Below the pieces are notes generated by a model, which made no database searches, was not told the DNA's origin, and was given only the letters and a program-made list of their open reading frames with translations. A DNA stretch of 9,200 nt from WOZL01 sp041678645 (lineage in GTDB: Bacteria; Patescibacteriota; Dojkabacteria; SC72): the NCBI GenBank assembly GCA_041678645.1, contig JBAYNT010000022.1, forward strand, positions 1 to 9,200, in the 5' to 3' direction. The position numbers were made by a program, and so were the translations under genes. Shown in pieces: positions 1 through 5,645 of the stretch. Position 1 is the stretch's first letter, and every line of letters starts with the position of its first letter.

Positions 1-381
1 AAGATCTTCTCTTTGGATATTTTCAATAAGGGCAATCTCTAGCATCTCTCGAGGGGAAGTCTCTTTGATAACTACTGGTACTGTCTTAAACCCTGCCAAT
101 TGTACAGCTCTAAATCTTCTTTCTCCGGCAACAATATTGTATTTATCTGAATCCTTGTCCTTAGTGATGAGTAATGGCTGAATAACACCATGTTCTCTGA
201 TTGAGTCTGCTAACTCTATTAATTTTTCGGGATCAATATGCATTCTTGGTTGGTAAGGATTGGGCACTATTCTATCTACATCAAAATCTTCGACATATTT
301 TCTAGAGATCTCTCCAGCGGGAGACTCCGTGTCAATGAGTGCTGCTAGCCCTTTGCCCAGTCGTGTTGTTTGTTCTGCCAT
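1..381 (-). CDS. parB: ParB/Spo0J-type partition protein, N-terminal part (cut by window edge)
   Basis: The first 127 codons of a ParB-family protein are present; the rest lies beyond position 1. ParB binds parS sites, spreads on DNA as a CTP-dependent clamp and works with ParA to segregate the chromosome. Visible family marks are the basic N-terminus with RLGKGLAALI, the start of the ParB/sulfiredoxin fold with PNPYQPR near residues 41-47, the GERRFRA nucleotide-binding motif near residue 91, and ALIENIQRED at the cut edge. The start is the ATG at 379-381, because the RLGKGL motif follows directly. It lies 18 nt behind the parA stop, so the two are almost certainly one transcript. No Shine-Dalgarno sequence is visible before the start (AAAGAAAT only). 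The C-terminal DNA-binding and dimer domains cannot be seen. Confidence 0.95.
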   Translation of the reverse strand, partial: MAEQTTRLGKGLAALIDTESPAGEISRKYVEDFDVDRIVPNPYQPRMHIDPEKLIELADSIREHGVIQPLLITKDKDSDKYNIVAGERRFRAVQLAGFKTVPVVIKETSPREMLEIALIENIQREDL

Positions 382-399
382 ATTTCTTTAAATAATAAT

Positions 400-1191
400 T
401 TATCCAAATCGTTTTATAAACTCCTGAGCCAGGTCTGCATAAGCCTTTGCACCTGTTGAGTTATTGTCATATTCGAAAATACTTTGTCCAAACGATGGAG
501 CCTCAGAGAGTCTTACATTTCTAGGGACTAGAGTCTTAAAAGCTTTCTCTTTGAAGTGCGCCCTTACATCATCTACGACATTAGATGATAGGCGTGTACG
601 ACTATCAAACATAGTTAGGACGATTCCTCCTATCTGCAAGTTAGGATTTATTCCTTTGACTAACTTTGTAGTTTGTATAAGTTGTCCTAGACCTTCTAGA
701 GCAAAATATTCACACTGTATTGGGATTATAAGATAGTCAGAAGCGGTTAGTGCGTTAATTGTTAGTAAGCTTAATGAGGGTGGACAATCAATTAGGATAT
801 AGTCAATGTCTTGGTTAAACTCCGAGATTGCTTTCTTAAGCAAGGTTTCTCTAGCAATTATATTCACCATCTCTATTTCTGCACCAGCAAGAGAAAGGTG
901 TGAAGGAACTAAGAATAAGTTTTCTTGTGATGTAGTAACGAACACTTTCGATAGGGGAACGTGATTGATTAAAACATCATATATATTTTTGTATGGTGCA
1001 CCATCTTCTTCGTTCCAGCTATTTTTATCGAACTGTCTTGTGAAACCAAGCCCTGATGAGAGGTTTGCTTGAGGGTCAAGATCGATTACTAAAACTTTTT
1101 TACCCTTACGAGCTAGGCTTGCACCAAGGTTAAGTACAGTTGTGGTCTTTCCTACACCACCCTTCTGATTAGCTATTACGAATATTTCCAT
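400..1191 (-). CDS. parA: ParA/Soj-type chromosome partitioning ATPase
   Basis: The 263-aa protein is a deviant-Walker P-loop ATPase that forms nucleoid-bound dimers with ATP and is stimulated by ParB. The sequence shows the deviant Walker A motif KGGVGKTT at residues 10-17 with the signature Lys10 and Lys15, the A' motif DLDPQ at 37-41, and Walker B ILIDCPPS at 132-139. Length is that of small Soj-type ParA without an N-terminal helix-turn-helix, so self-repression through its own DNA-binding domain is not expected. A short insertion around residues 51-66 (acidic, EEDGAP) follows the A' motif. parB follows 18 nt later and lepB ends 33 nt upstream. A promoter with a half parS site directly precedes the ATG. 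MinD is an alternative for the fold, but the parB neighbour and motif spacing favour ParA. Confidence 0.96.
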   Translation of the reverse strand: MEIFVIANQKGGVGKTTTVLNLGASLARKGKKVLVIDLDPQANLSSGLGFTRQFDKNSWNEEDGAPYKNIYDVLINHVPLSKVFVTTSQENLFLVPSHLSLAGAEIEMVNIIARETLLKKAISEFNQDIDYILIDCPPSLSLLTINALTASDYLIIPIQCEYFALEGLGQLIQTTKLVKGINPNLQIGGIVLTMFDSRTRLSSNVVDDVRAHFKEKAFKTLVPRNVRLSEAPSFGQSIFEYDNNSTGAKAYADLAQEFIKRFG

Positions 1192-1198
1192 CGTTTAA

Positions 1199-1227
1199 AA
1201 TCTATCATGTTTCACAGACAGTGTCTA
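1199..1227 (-). promoter_or_regulatory. Candidate parA promoter, leaderless type
   Basis: On the minus strand there is a -35 TAGACA (1222-1227, sharing bases with the lepB stop codon), a 17-bp spacer, and a -10 TAGATT (1199-1204) with an extended TG two bases upstream. Only 7 nt separate the -10 from the parA ATG, so transcription would begin at or next to the start codon. The -10 matches the consensus at 4 of 6 positions, the -35 at 5 of 6. The call rests on pattern only. Confidence 0.5.
1208..1215. promoter_or_regulatory. Half parS-like octamer in the parA promoter
   Basis: TGTTTCAC is an exact half of the bacterial parS palindrome (TGTTTCACGTGAAACA). The second half is not conserved here (9 of 16 positions match overall). 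It sits in the -35/-10 spacer of the candidate parA promoter, where ParB binding would affect parAB transcription. An octamer match by chance is plausible at this window length, so the position is the main argument. Confidence 0.3.
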
Positions 1228-1836
1228 GAGAGTTTTGTACTCTTCGTGCGTTACTATCCTGAACTCTGAAATTGGTAAGTAAACAATCCAAGCTTTCCCT
1301 TTAATTTGATTTTCTGTAATAGGACCGAAGGTTCTAGAATCAGAACTGTGTGGTCTGTTGTCTCCTAATACAAAATATTCGTTTTCTCCAATAGCTATAG
1401 TTTGTCCCTCGGCTAGATAATCTCCTCCACTTGTATATACTGTTTCAGCGAGGTAGTTAGTTTCGTTTAATTGATTCCCATTTATATATACTCTTCCATC
1501 TTTAACCATTACACTGTCACCAGGTATTCCTATGATTCGTTTTATAAAATCTTGAGTATCAGAGTATTTAAATATTATCACATCTCCTCTTCTTGGTTTC
1601 CCAAATCTAAATGTCAATTTATTGGCCATTAGATATTCTCCATTTTTGTATGTTGGATGCATTGAGTTACCCAATACCTCGTGTGGGGTCATAATGAATA
1701 GGTAGAGGACTACAGCAATTACTAATGCTATGACAACAGTTTCTACAAATGAGTATATAAATGTTCCAATAGATCCTAGTACGTTTATAGCTTTATCTTT
1801 CCCTGTTTTAGGCTCTTCGTTTTCTACTTCGTACAT
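1225..1836 (-). CDS. lepB: Signal peptidase I (S26 family)
   Basis: This 203-aa membrane protease removes signal peptides from exported proteins at the outer face of the membrane. Residues 1-25 are a polar cytoplasmic tail, 31-49 form the single transmembrane anchor, and the catalytic domain follows. Box B is GNSMHPT with nucleophile Ser58; box D carries the general base Lys99 in DFIKRIIGIPGD; the GDNRPHSSDSR motif at 159-168 completes the Ser/Lys dyad site. The frame stays open 63 nt further upstream, to an ATG at 1897-1899, but I place the start at 1834-1836: a good promoter (1867-1895) lies inside that extension, and the shorter form begins with a normal polar tail. No Shine-Dalgarno sequence is visible. 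tRNA-Glu lies upstream and parA begins 33 nt downstream. Confidence 0.95.
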   Translation of the reverse strand: MYEVENEEPKTGKDKAINVLGSIGTFIYSFVETVVIALVIAVVLYLFIMTPHEVLGNSMHPTYKNGEYLMANKLTFRFGKPRRGDVIIFKYSDTQDFIKRIIGIPGDSVMVKDGRVYINGNQLNETNYLAETVYTSGGDYLAEGQTIAIGENEYFVLGDNRPHSSDSRTFGPITENQIKGKAWIVYLPISEFRIVTHEEYKTL

Positions 1837-1866
1837 ATTTAAGGGCGAGTTAATATTAACAGATAC

Positions 1867-1895
1867 ATTGTAGCACGAAAATTTTAGTATGAAAA
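1867..1895 (-). promoter_or_regulatory. lepB promoter
   Basis: A -35 TTTTCA (1890-1895) and a -10 TACAAT (1867-1872) are separated by exactly 17 bp on the minus strand, between the end of tRNA-Glu and lepB. Transcription would start about 25 nt before the ATG at 1836. It argues that the upstream in-frame ATG is not used. Confidence 0.6.
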
Positions 1896-1909
1896 ACAAT
1901 TCAGATGTT

Positions 1910-1985
1910 TGGTACCGCTACGGGGAATTGAACCCCGGTTTACAGGATGAAAACCTGTTGTCCTAGTCCACTAGACGATAGCGGC
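1910..1985 (-). tRNA. tRNA-Glu(TTC)
   Basis: A full cloverleaf reads on the minus strand: acceptor GCCGCTA/TAGCGGT with a G-U first pair, anticodon stem ACAGG/CCTGT enclosing a 7-nt loop with anticodon TTC, T-arm CCGGG/CCCCG with the GTTCAATTC loop region, discriminator A and an encoded 3' CCA. It is 76 nt with CCA. It has its own promoter at 1996-2024. Confidence 0.96.
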
Positions 1986-1995
1986 ATAACTTTGT

Positions 1996-2024
1996 ATTCT
2001 ACTAAAATAGTGCTACTTTTTCAA
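1996..2024 (-). promoter_or_regulatory. tRNA-Glu promoter
   Basis: A -35 TTGAAA (2019-2024) and a -10 TAGAAT (1996-2001), each matching the consensus at 5 of 6 positions, are separated by 17 bp. The -10 ends 10 nt before the tRNA-Glu 5' end. The -35 overlaps the last codons of the preceding cysteine-rich gene. Confidence 0.65.
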
Positions 2025-2243
2025 ACTTTTAAGATATTGCTGCTCTTCTTGAAGTGTAGCTCTTCTATATTTATTAATCTTCTTATCATGTACATACTTT
2101 CTTTTACATTTACATCTCACTATCTCGCTATTCTCTGTTAGGTTTCCTAGCTTTTCACAGTTCTCTAATGGGTGAGTGCATGCTACACATAGTCCTCTAT
2201 CTAGCAAGACTTCTTGAACAGGTTTTAATATCTTTTTAATCAT
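2013..2243 (-). CDS. Small cysteine-rich (zinc-ribbon-like) protein, unknown function
   Basis: The 76-aa basic protein has two cysteine clusters, CVAC at residues 19-22 with a further Cys at 29, and CKC at 44-46, a layout that suits a small zinc-binding knuckle. A strongly basic tail (KRKYVHDKK, KYRRA) and a helical, Glu/Gln-rich C-terminus follow, so RNA or ribosome binding is possible but not shown. The frame is open upstream to 2348, but that extension is the antisense-free reading of tRNA-Leu itself and is a well-known annotation artefact (it begins MAKLADAHALGACG). I use the ATG at 2241-2243, which has a weak AAGG just before it. It lies 22 nt behind tRNA-Leu and 27 nt before tRNA-Glu. 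I do not recognise a named family; I have an impression that similar proteins occur in other candidate-phyla genomes. Confidence 0.75.
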   Translation of the reverse strand: MIKKILKPVQEVLLDRGLCVACTHPLENCEKLGNLTENSEIVRCKCKRKYVHDKKINKYRRATLQEEQQYLKSLKK

Positions 2244-2265
2244 GACCTTGTTTATTAGTTTAATA

Positions 2266-2354
2266 TGGTGCCGAAGACAGGACTTGAACCTGCAAGGGGT
2301 ATAAACCCCACATGCTCCTAAGGCATGCGCGTCTGCCAATTTCGCCACTTCGGC
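2266..2354 (-). tRNA. tRNA-Leu(TAG)
   Basis: This class II tRNA is 89 nt with the encoded CCA. Acceptor GCCGAAG pairs with CTTCGGC, the anticodon stem CATGC/GCATG encloses CTTAGGA with anticodon TAG, and a long variable arm (GGGG...CCCC) and a T-arm CAGG-TTCAAGT-CCTG follow. Discriminator is A, as expected for leucine. It lies 43 nt behind gatC. A weak -10 (TAAAAT) without a clear -35 stands 12 nt before its 5' end, so it may be cotranscribed with gatBC. Confidence 0.96.
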
Positions 2355-2397
2355 ATATCCAGGGACATTTTACTAGAGAATGGGACAATTTAAAAGC

Positions 2398-2700
2398 TTA
2401 TGACTCTTTAATATCTCCAAAGACCTTACCGTAAATTTTTACTAAACCTAGTTCTTTGTAATTGGCATTCTTTAACACCTCTTCTTGAGTTAACGTTTCA
2501 CCAGCTTCATCCTCTCTTAGGGTAGAGAAGGGGACATGCTTTTTCATAGCCTGCTTACCATCTACATTAACCTCTTGTAGTTCATCAGCAGAGTCCAGTA
2601 TAGTCTTCATCTGGGGGGTAAACTTCTCTAGCTCTTTTTCTGTAAGCTTAATTCTAGATAACTCTGCAATATGTTTTAGAAAAGGTATATCTATTTTCAT
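2398..2700 (-). CDS. gatC: Asp/Glu-tRNA amidotransferase subunit C
   Basis: The 100-aa protein is the small subunit of GatCAB, which stabilises GatA and clamps it to GatB so that Glu-tRNA(Gln) or Asp-tRNA(Asn) can be amidated. The N-terminal helix-forming stretch with HIAELSRIKLTEKE and the following helix ending in a conserved LxEVNVDG-like turn (LQEVNVDGKQAM) are typical, as is the R-E-D-E stretch (LREDEAGE) near residues 61-68. Length matches the family. The ATG overlaps the gatB stop as ATGA, implying translational coupling; no separate ribosome binding site stands out. The usual gatA gene is not adjacent and is presumably elsewhere. Confidence 0.9.
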   Translation of the reverse strand: MKIDIPFLKHIAELSRIKLTEKELEKFTPQMKTILDSADELQEVNVDGKQAMKKHVPFSTLREDEAGETLTQEEVLKNANYKELGLVKIYGKVFGDIKES

Positions 2701-4202
2701 TTCTCTAACTCTTCAATTAAAATTGATCTAGCCTCATTAGGATCGGCAGTGCCTTGAGTTTCTTGCATAACCTGACCAATTAGAAAGCTCAAAGATGCTT
2801 TCTTACCAGCCTTGTAATCTTCTACAGCGTTCTGATTTTGAGTAACAACATCCTTTACAATATCCTCTATATTACCTGAACTCTTCTTAGCTTTTTCTCT
2901 AAACTGATCAAGCAAATCACTTAAATCTTTACCCTGCTCTAAAGATTCTTTTAGTAACTCTTCAGCCTTGTTCTTTGTAATTTCATTACTGTTTAACGCT
3001 AAACTCCACTGTACTAAATCATCAATATCTATACTGGCTTCTGATATAGATAAGCCTTTCTCATTTAACCATGCAAATACCGTACCTGTAATACAGTTAC
3101 TTGCTAATTTTGCACTAACGGCTAAATTATTAATCTCACCATGCAATTCCTCAACAAGTCTATCGTAAAATTCTGCAACTTCCTTTTCCGAACTTAAAAC
3201 CTCAGCATCATAATCAGAAAGATCGTACTCCTTTGTATACCTTTCTACCTTCTCACTAGGTAACTCTACTAACTCCTTAGATATCCTCTCTATATCTTCT
3301 TTTGAGATATCTATAACAGGAATATCTGGTTCAGCCATATATCTGTAATCATCTGCTGTTTCCTTGCTTCTCTGGAACTCTGTAATGCCCCTATCTGCAT
3401 TCCAACCTCTAGTTTGCTGTATTACCTCCTCTTTGTTTTCTACAGCCTCTACAAGGCGATTAAACTCATACTCTATAGATTTCTCTACAGCAGTGATAGA
3501 GCCGATGTTTTTCACTTCTACTTTAGCATTAAGTTTGTAATCACCAATGGGCTTAATCATCCCATCTTTGTATTCCCACTTATCTTTTTCCTGTATAGAG
3601 ATATTAGGTTCACATCTCATCTGCCCTTTCTCCATATCAGCATCAGATATATCTAGGTATCTAGCAATTTGTCTAATCCTAGTAGCATATTCCTTTGCTT
3701 CCTTAGCAGATCTAATGCATGGCTTTGTAACAATCTCTATTAGTGGCACACCAGACTTGTTGTAATCGATTAAGGAGTAATTTAGACCTGTACCAGACTC
3801 AACATGGTGTGTAGATTTAGCTACATCTTCTTCCTGATGAATTCTTTCTATTTCCACTGTGCTATTGGAGAGTTTAATCATACCATCCGAGCATATTGGC
3901 CTCTTATACTGACTTATTTGATATCCCTTTGGTAAATCAGGATAGAAGTAATGTTTTCTATCAAAATATATTTCGTTACTAATACTACACTCGGTTGCTA
4001 ATCCCATTAATATACAGAGCTCTAAAGCGCGTTTGTTAGGTACGGGTAGTGCACCAGGTAATCCTAAACACACAGGGCATACATGTGTATTTGGTTCTTG
4101 CTGGAAATATCCTGTAGGACAGCTACAAAACATTTTGGATTTAGTCTTAGTCTGTATATGTATTTCTAAGCCTACAATTAGATCATATTTATTACTTTGC
4201 AT
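2697..4202 (-). CDS. gatB: Asp/Glu-tRNA amidotransferase subunit B
   Basis: The 501-aa subunit binds the mischarged tRNA and phosphorylates the attached Glu or Asp with ATP before amidation by GatA-supplied ammonia. The N-terminal kinase core shows GLEIH at residues 11-15, a four-cysteine zinc site (Cys26, Cys28, Cys42, Cys45 in CSC...CPVC), LGLPGALPVPN, the KHYFYPDLPKGYQISQY motif around 83-99, and the RIHQEED / DYNKSGVPLIEIV blocks that carry Mg-binding acids. The C-terminal YqeY-like tail ends with FLIGQVMQETQGTADP, typical of GatB. Length is slightly above the usual 475-480. The ATG at 4200-4202 begins the conserved YDLIVGLEIH region six residues in. No Shine-Dalgarno sequence is visible; a possible leaderless promoter directly precedes it. 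gatC follows by ATGA overlap. Confidence 0.97.
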   Translation of the reverse strand: MQSNKYDLIVGLEIHIQTKTKSKMFCSCPTGYFQQEPNTHVCPVCLGLPGALPVPNKRALELCILMGLATECSISNEIYFDRKHYFYPDLPKGYQISQYKRPICSDGMIKLSNSTVEIERIHQEEDVAKSTHHVESGTGLNYSLIDYNKSGVPLIEIVTKPCIRSAKEAKEYATRIRQIARYLDISDADMEKGQMRCEPNISIQEKDKWEYKDGMIKPIGDYKLNAKVEVKNIGSITAVEKSIEYEFNRLVEAVENKEEVIQQTRGWNADRGITEFQRSKETADDYRYMAEPDIPVIDISKEDIERISKELVELPSEKVERYTKEYDLSDYDAEVLSSEKEVAEFYDRLVEELHGEINNLAVSAKLASNCITGTVFAWLNEKGLSISEASIDIDDLVQWSLALNSNEITKNKAEELLKESLEQGKDLSDLLDQFREKAKKSSGNIEDIVKDVVTQNQNAVEDYKAGKKASLSFLIGQVMQETQGTADPNEARSILIEELEK

Positions 4203-4377
4203 ATCAGTAATATTATCAAGAATATATTAATTCTACAAGGATAGTATGATGTCTGTATCTTTCTGTAAGGAGAAAGAACAAAGGAGTTATCTCTAGAATT
4301 TTGTCATAAGGGGTCGAGTTCGTCCCGTTTAGAATATTATAGGAGCAAATTATTAAATACTTATGAACTGAGATGAA
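4203..4377. other. Longest intergenic stretch, upstream of gatB
   Basis: These 175 nt separate the pseudo-Fic gene from gatB. On the minus strand I see a perfect TATAAT at 4336-4341 without a good -35, a small hairpin (CTTTCT/AGAAAG, 4259-4276, 6-bp stem), and the promoter described at 4210-4238. No tRNA, no recognisable riboswitch and no U-tract terminator were found. If the TATAAT were used, gatB would have a leader of about 130 nt. Confidence 0.5.
4210..4238 (-). promoter_or_regulatory. Candidate gatB promoter, leaderless type
   Basis: A -35 TTGTAG (4233-4238), 17-bp spacer and -10 TAATAT (4210-4215) with extended TG (TGATAATAT) end 7 nt before the gatB ATG, the same spacing as at parA. 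The -10 and -35 are each imperfect (4 and 3 of 6), so this is a pattern-based call. Confidence 0.4.
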
Positions 4378-5490
4378 CTAGAACACCTCTATAGCTTGCT
4401 CATCCTTTCCAAATACAGGCAAATTAGCCTTTATCTCAACCCCTTTCTCGTCCTCTTTAAGTTTGTAATGTGTACCTCTTCCTTTTCCTTTTTGTACAAC
4501 ATAGGTTTTTTGCATTAAATCCTGTAAATCTCTATATATGGTCATAAAAGATACGCCAATCATATCTGTGAGTTCCTGCCTTGAGGCTTTCCTATTAGTC
4601 TCTAGGTAATCAACTATTTTCATTTGCCTTGGGTTTAATTCTTCTGTCATTTGAGGGTATCTAAGTATTTTTTCTTTGTAAATCTGTGTAAATTCTCTTG
4701 TAGTCTCTATTGAAGTAAGAGAGATGGTGTATAGAAGAGCTTCTATGAAAGTTGTTAAATCGTTTTTACCTTTAGATATCTTAAAGGCTGATTTGAGATC
4801 TTCGTTGATAAAGTTAAATGATTTAGAGAATGGTAGGACAATATTAGGGTTGTAATCGTAGAGTTTTGCTATCAGTTCTAAGAGTAATACAGTAGTTATT
4901 TGGTTTCCTGCAAAGAAGGGTGCCTTGTCTATAAATTCGTACGTAAGTACCGCAAACTGTACGAGTTTATGTGTATTGTCATCACTGTTAGTTATCCATC
5001 TGAATGTATCGTTGAAGTGATATTTCATATCAGTGCTAGGGTAGTAGTCTCTTAGGTCATACCAGGTGTCGTATAGGGTGTTTGGTTTTTCAGAAAAATC
5101 TTTTATCCTTCCTTGATCCCAATCGTCGTTCCATCCTTTAGTCACCAATTTGTTAAGGTGTATGGCTAGTTCCATACTGGGTTTAAGTGCGTTCTTGTGG
5201 TTATATTTTTTAATATATTCTTTTGCGTTTCTAAATCCTGCGAACACTTTTTTTTGGCTTCTACCTGTGGTGTGTTCTTGTCCCCTGAGTACCCTTAGTG
5301 CAGTGTTGTATCCGATAGGGAATGCTACCAGTTGTGATAGATGATCAATGTCTTCTGCATAGAGTTTTTCTATTAATGGTTTTTTGAGCTCTATTGGTAG
5401 GTTTGTATTTTGAAGGTCTTTAATGGAGGTTTCATATTTGATGATGTATTGTAGCATCAGGTTTGTTAGTGTGTATTTTGGTCTTTTCAT
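4378..5490 (-). CDS. Degenerate Fic-domain protein with C-terminal winged helix (putative regulator)
   Basis: The 370-aa protein resembles Fic proteins that carry a C-terminal winged helix-turn-helix. Residues about 100-260 look like the helical Fic core: HKLVQFAVLTYEFIDKAPF aligns with the run before the Fic loop, and the loop itself reads APFFAGNQITTV (190-201) where active enzymes have HPFxDGNGRxxR. The catalytic His, the Mg-binding Asp/Glu and both Arg are thus replaced (Ala190, Ala194, Ile198, Val201) while Pro191, Phe192, Gly195 and Asn196 remain. AMPylation is therefore unlikely. Residues 285-345 form a winged helix (ELNPRQMKIVDYL, then ASRQELTDMIGVSFMTIYRDLQDL, then a GKGRGTHYKL wing) of the DeoR/HTH_11 style. 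I infer a DNA-binding regulator with a non-catalytic Fic fold. It starts 22 nt behind tRNA-Thr, has no Shine-Dalgarno sequence, and its coding strand is C-rich, unlike gatB and ytxH. Confidence 0.75.
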   Translation of the reverse strand: MKRPKYTLTNLMLQYIIKYETSIKDLQNTNLPIELKKPLIEKLYAEDIDHLSQLVAFPIGYNTALRVLRGQEHTTGRSQKKVFAGFRNAKEYIKKYNHKNALKPSMELAIHLNKLVTKGWNDDWDQGRIKDFSEKPNTLYDTWYDLRDYYPSTDMKYHFNDTFRWITNSDDNTHKLVQFAVLTYEFIDKAPFFAGNQITTVLLLELIAKLYDYNPNIVLPFSKSFNFINEDLKSAFKISKGKNDLTTFIEALLYTISLTSIETTREFTQIYKEKILRYPQMTEELNPRQMKIVDYLETNRKASRQELTDMIGVSFMTIYRDLQDLMQKTYVVQKGKGRGTHYKLKEDEKGVEIKANLPVFGKDEQAIEVF

Positions 5491-5512
5491 ATATTTATCT
5501 TTATTTAAAAAG

Positions 5513-5586
5513 AGCTGATGGATGGAGTCGAACCATCGACCTGTCCCTTACGAAGGGAATGCTCTAGCCAACTGAGCTACATCAGC
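5513..5586 (-). tRNA. tRNA-Thr(CGT), CCA not encoded
   Basis: The 74-nt cloverleaf has acceptor GCTGATG/CATCAGC, D-stem GCTC/GAGC, loop TTCGTAA with anticodon CGT, and T-arm GATGG-TTCGACT-CCATC. Discriminator is T, acceptable for threonine. The first anticodon-stem pair is a T-C mismatch. After the discriminator comes CTTTTT, so this is the only tRNA here without an encoded CCA and it needs the CCA-adding enzyme. Confidence 0.94.
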
Positions 5587-5594
5587 ATAACAGT

Positions 5595-5603
5595 ATTGTA
5601 ACA
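5595..5603 (-). promoter_or_regulatory. tRNA-Thr promoter, extended -10
   Basis: TGTTACAAT, an extended -10 (TG-n-TACAAT), ends 8 nt before the tRNA-Thr 5' end. No matching -35 was found at 16-18 bp. The tRNA-Gly promoter has the same form and the same 8-nt distance, which supports both. Confidence 0.5.
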
Positions 5604-5645
5604 TATGTTTGTATTGTATTCTATAATATTTTAGGAAGAGGCTTA

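Noticed and set aside
464..736. Open frame on the plus strand opposite parA
   Set aside because: It is antisense to a well-supported gene and shows no motif or promoter.
1837..1899. A 21-residue N-terminal extension of signal peptidase I
   Set aside because: It would run through a good 17-bp-spaced promoter and adds a second hydrophobic stretch not expected in the family; the Met at 1834-1836 is better.
2244..2348. N-terminal extension of the cysteine-rich protein beginning MAKLADAHALGACG
   Set aside because: This is tRNA-Leu read as protein, a known artefact.
2697..2700. Recoding of TGA as Gly, as in some candidate phyla
   Set aside because: gatB ends naturally with TGA in an ATGA overlap with gatC, and its C-terminus is complete.
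4300..4330. tRNA-like T-arm (GGTCGAGTTCG) upstream of gatB
   Set aside because: No acceptor, D or anticodon arms can be built around it.
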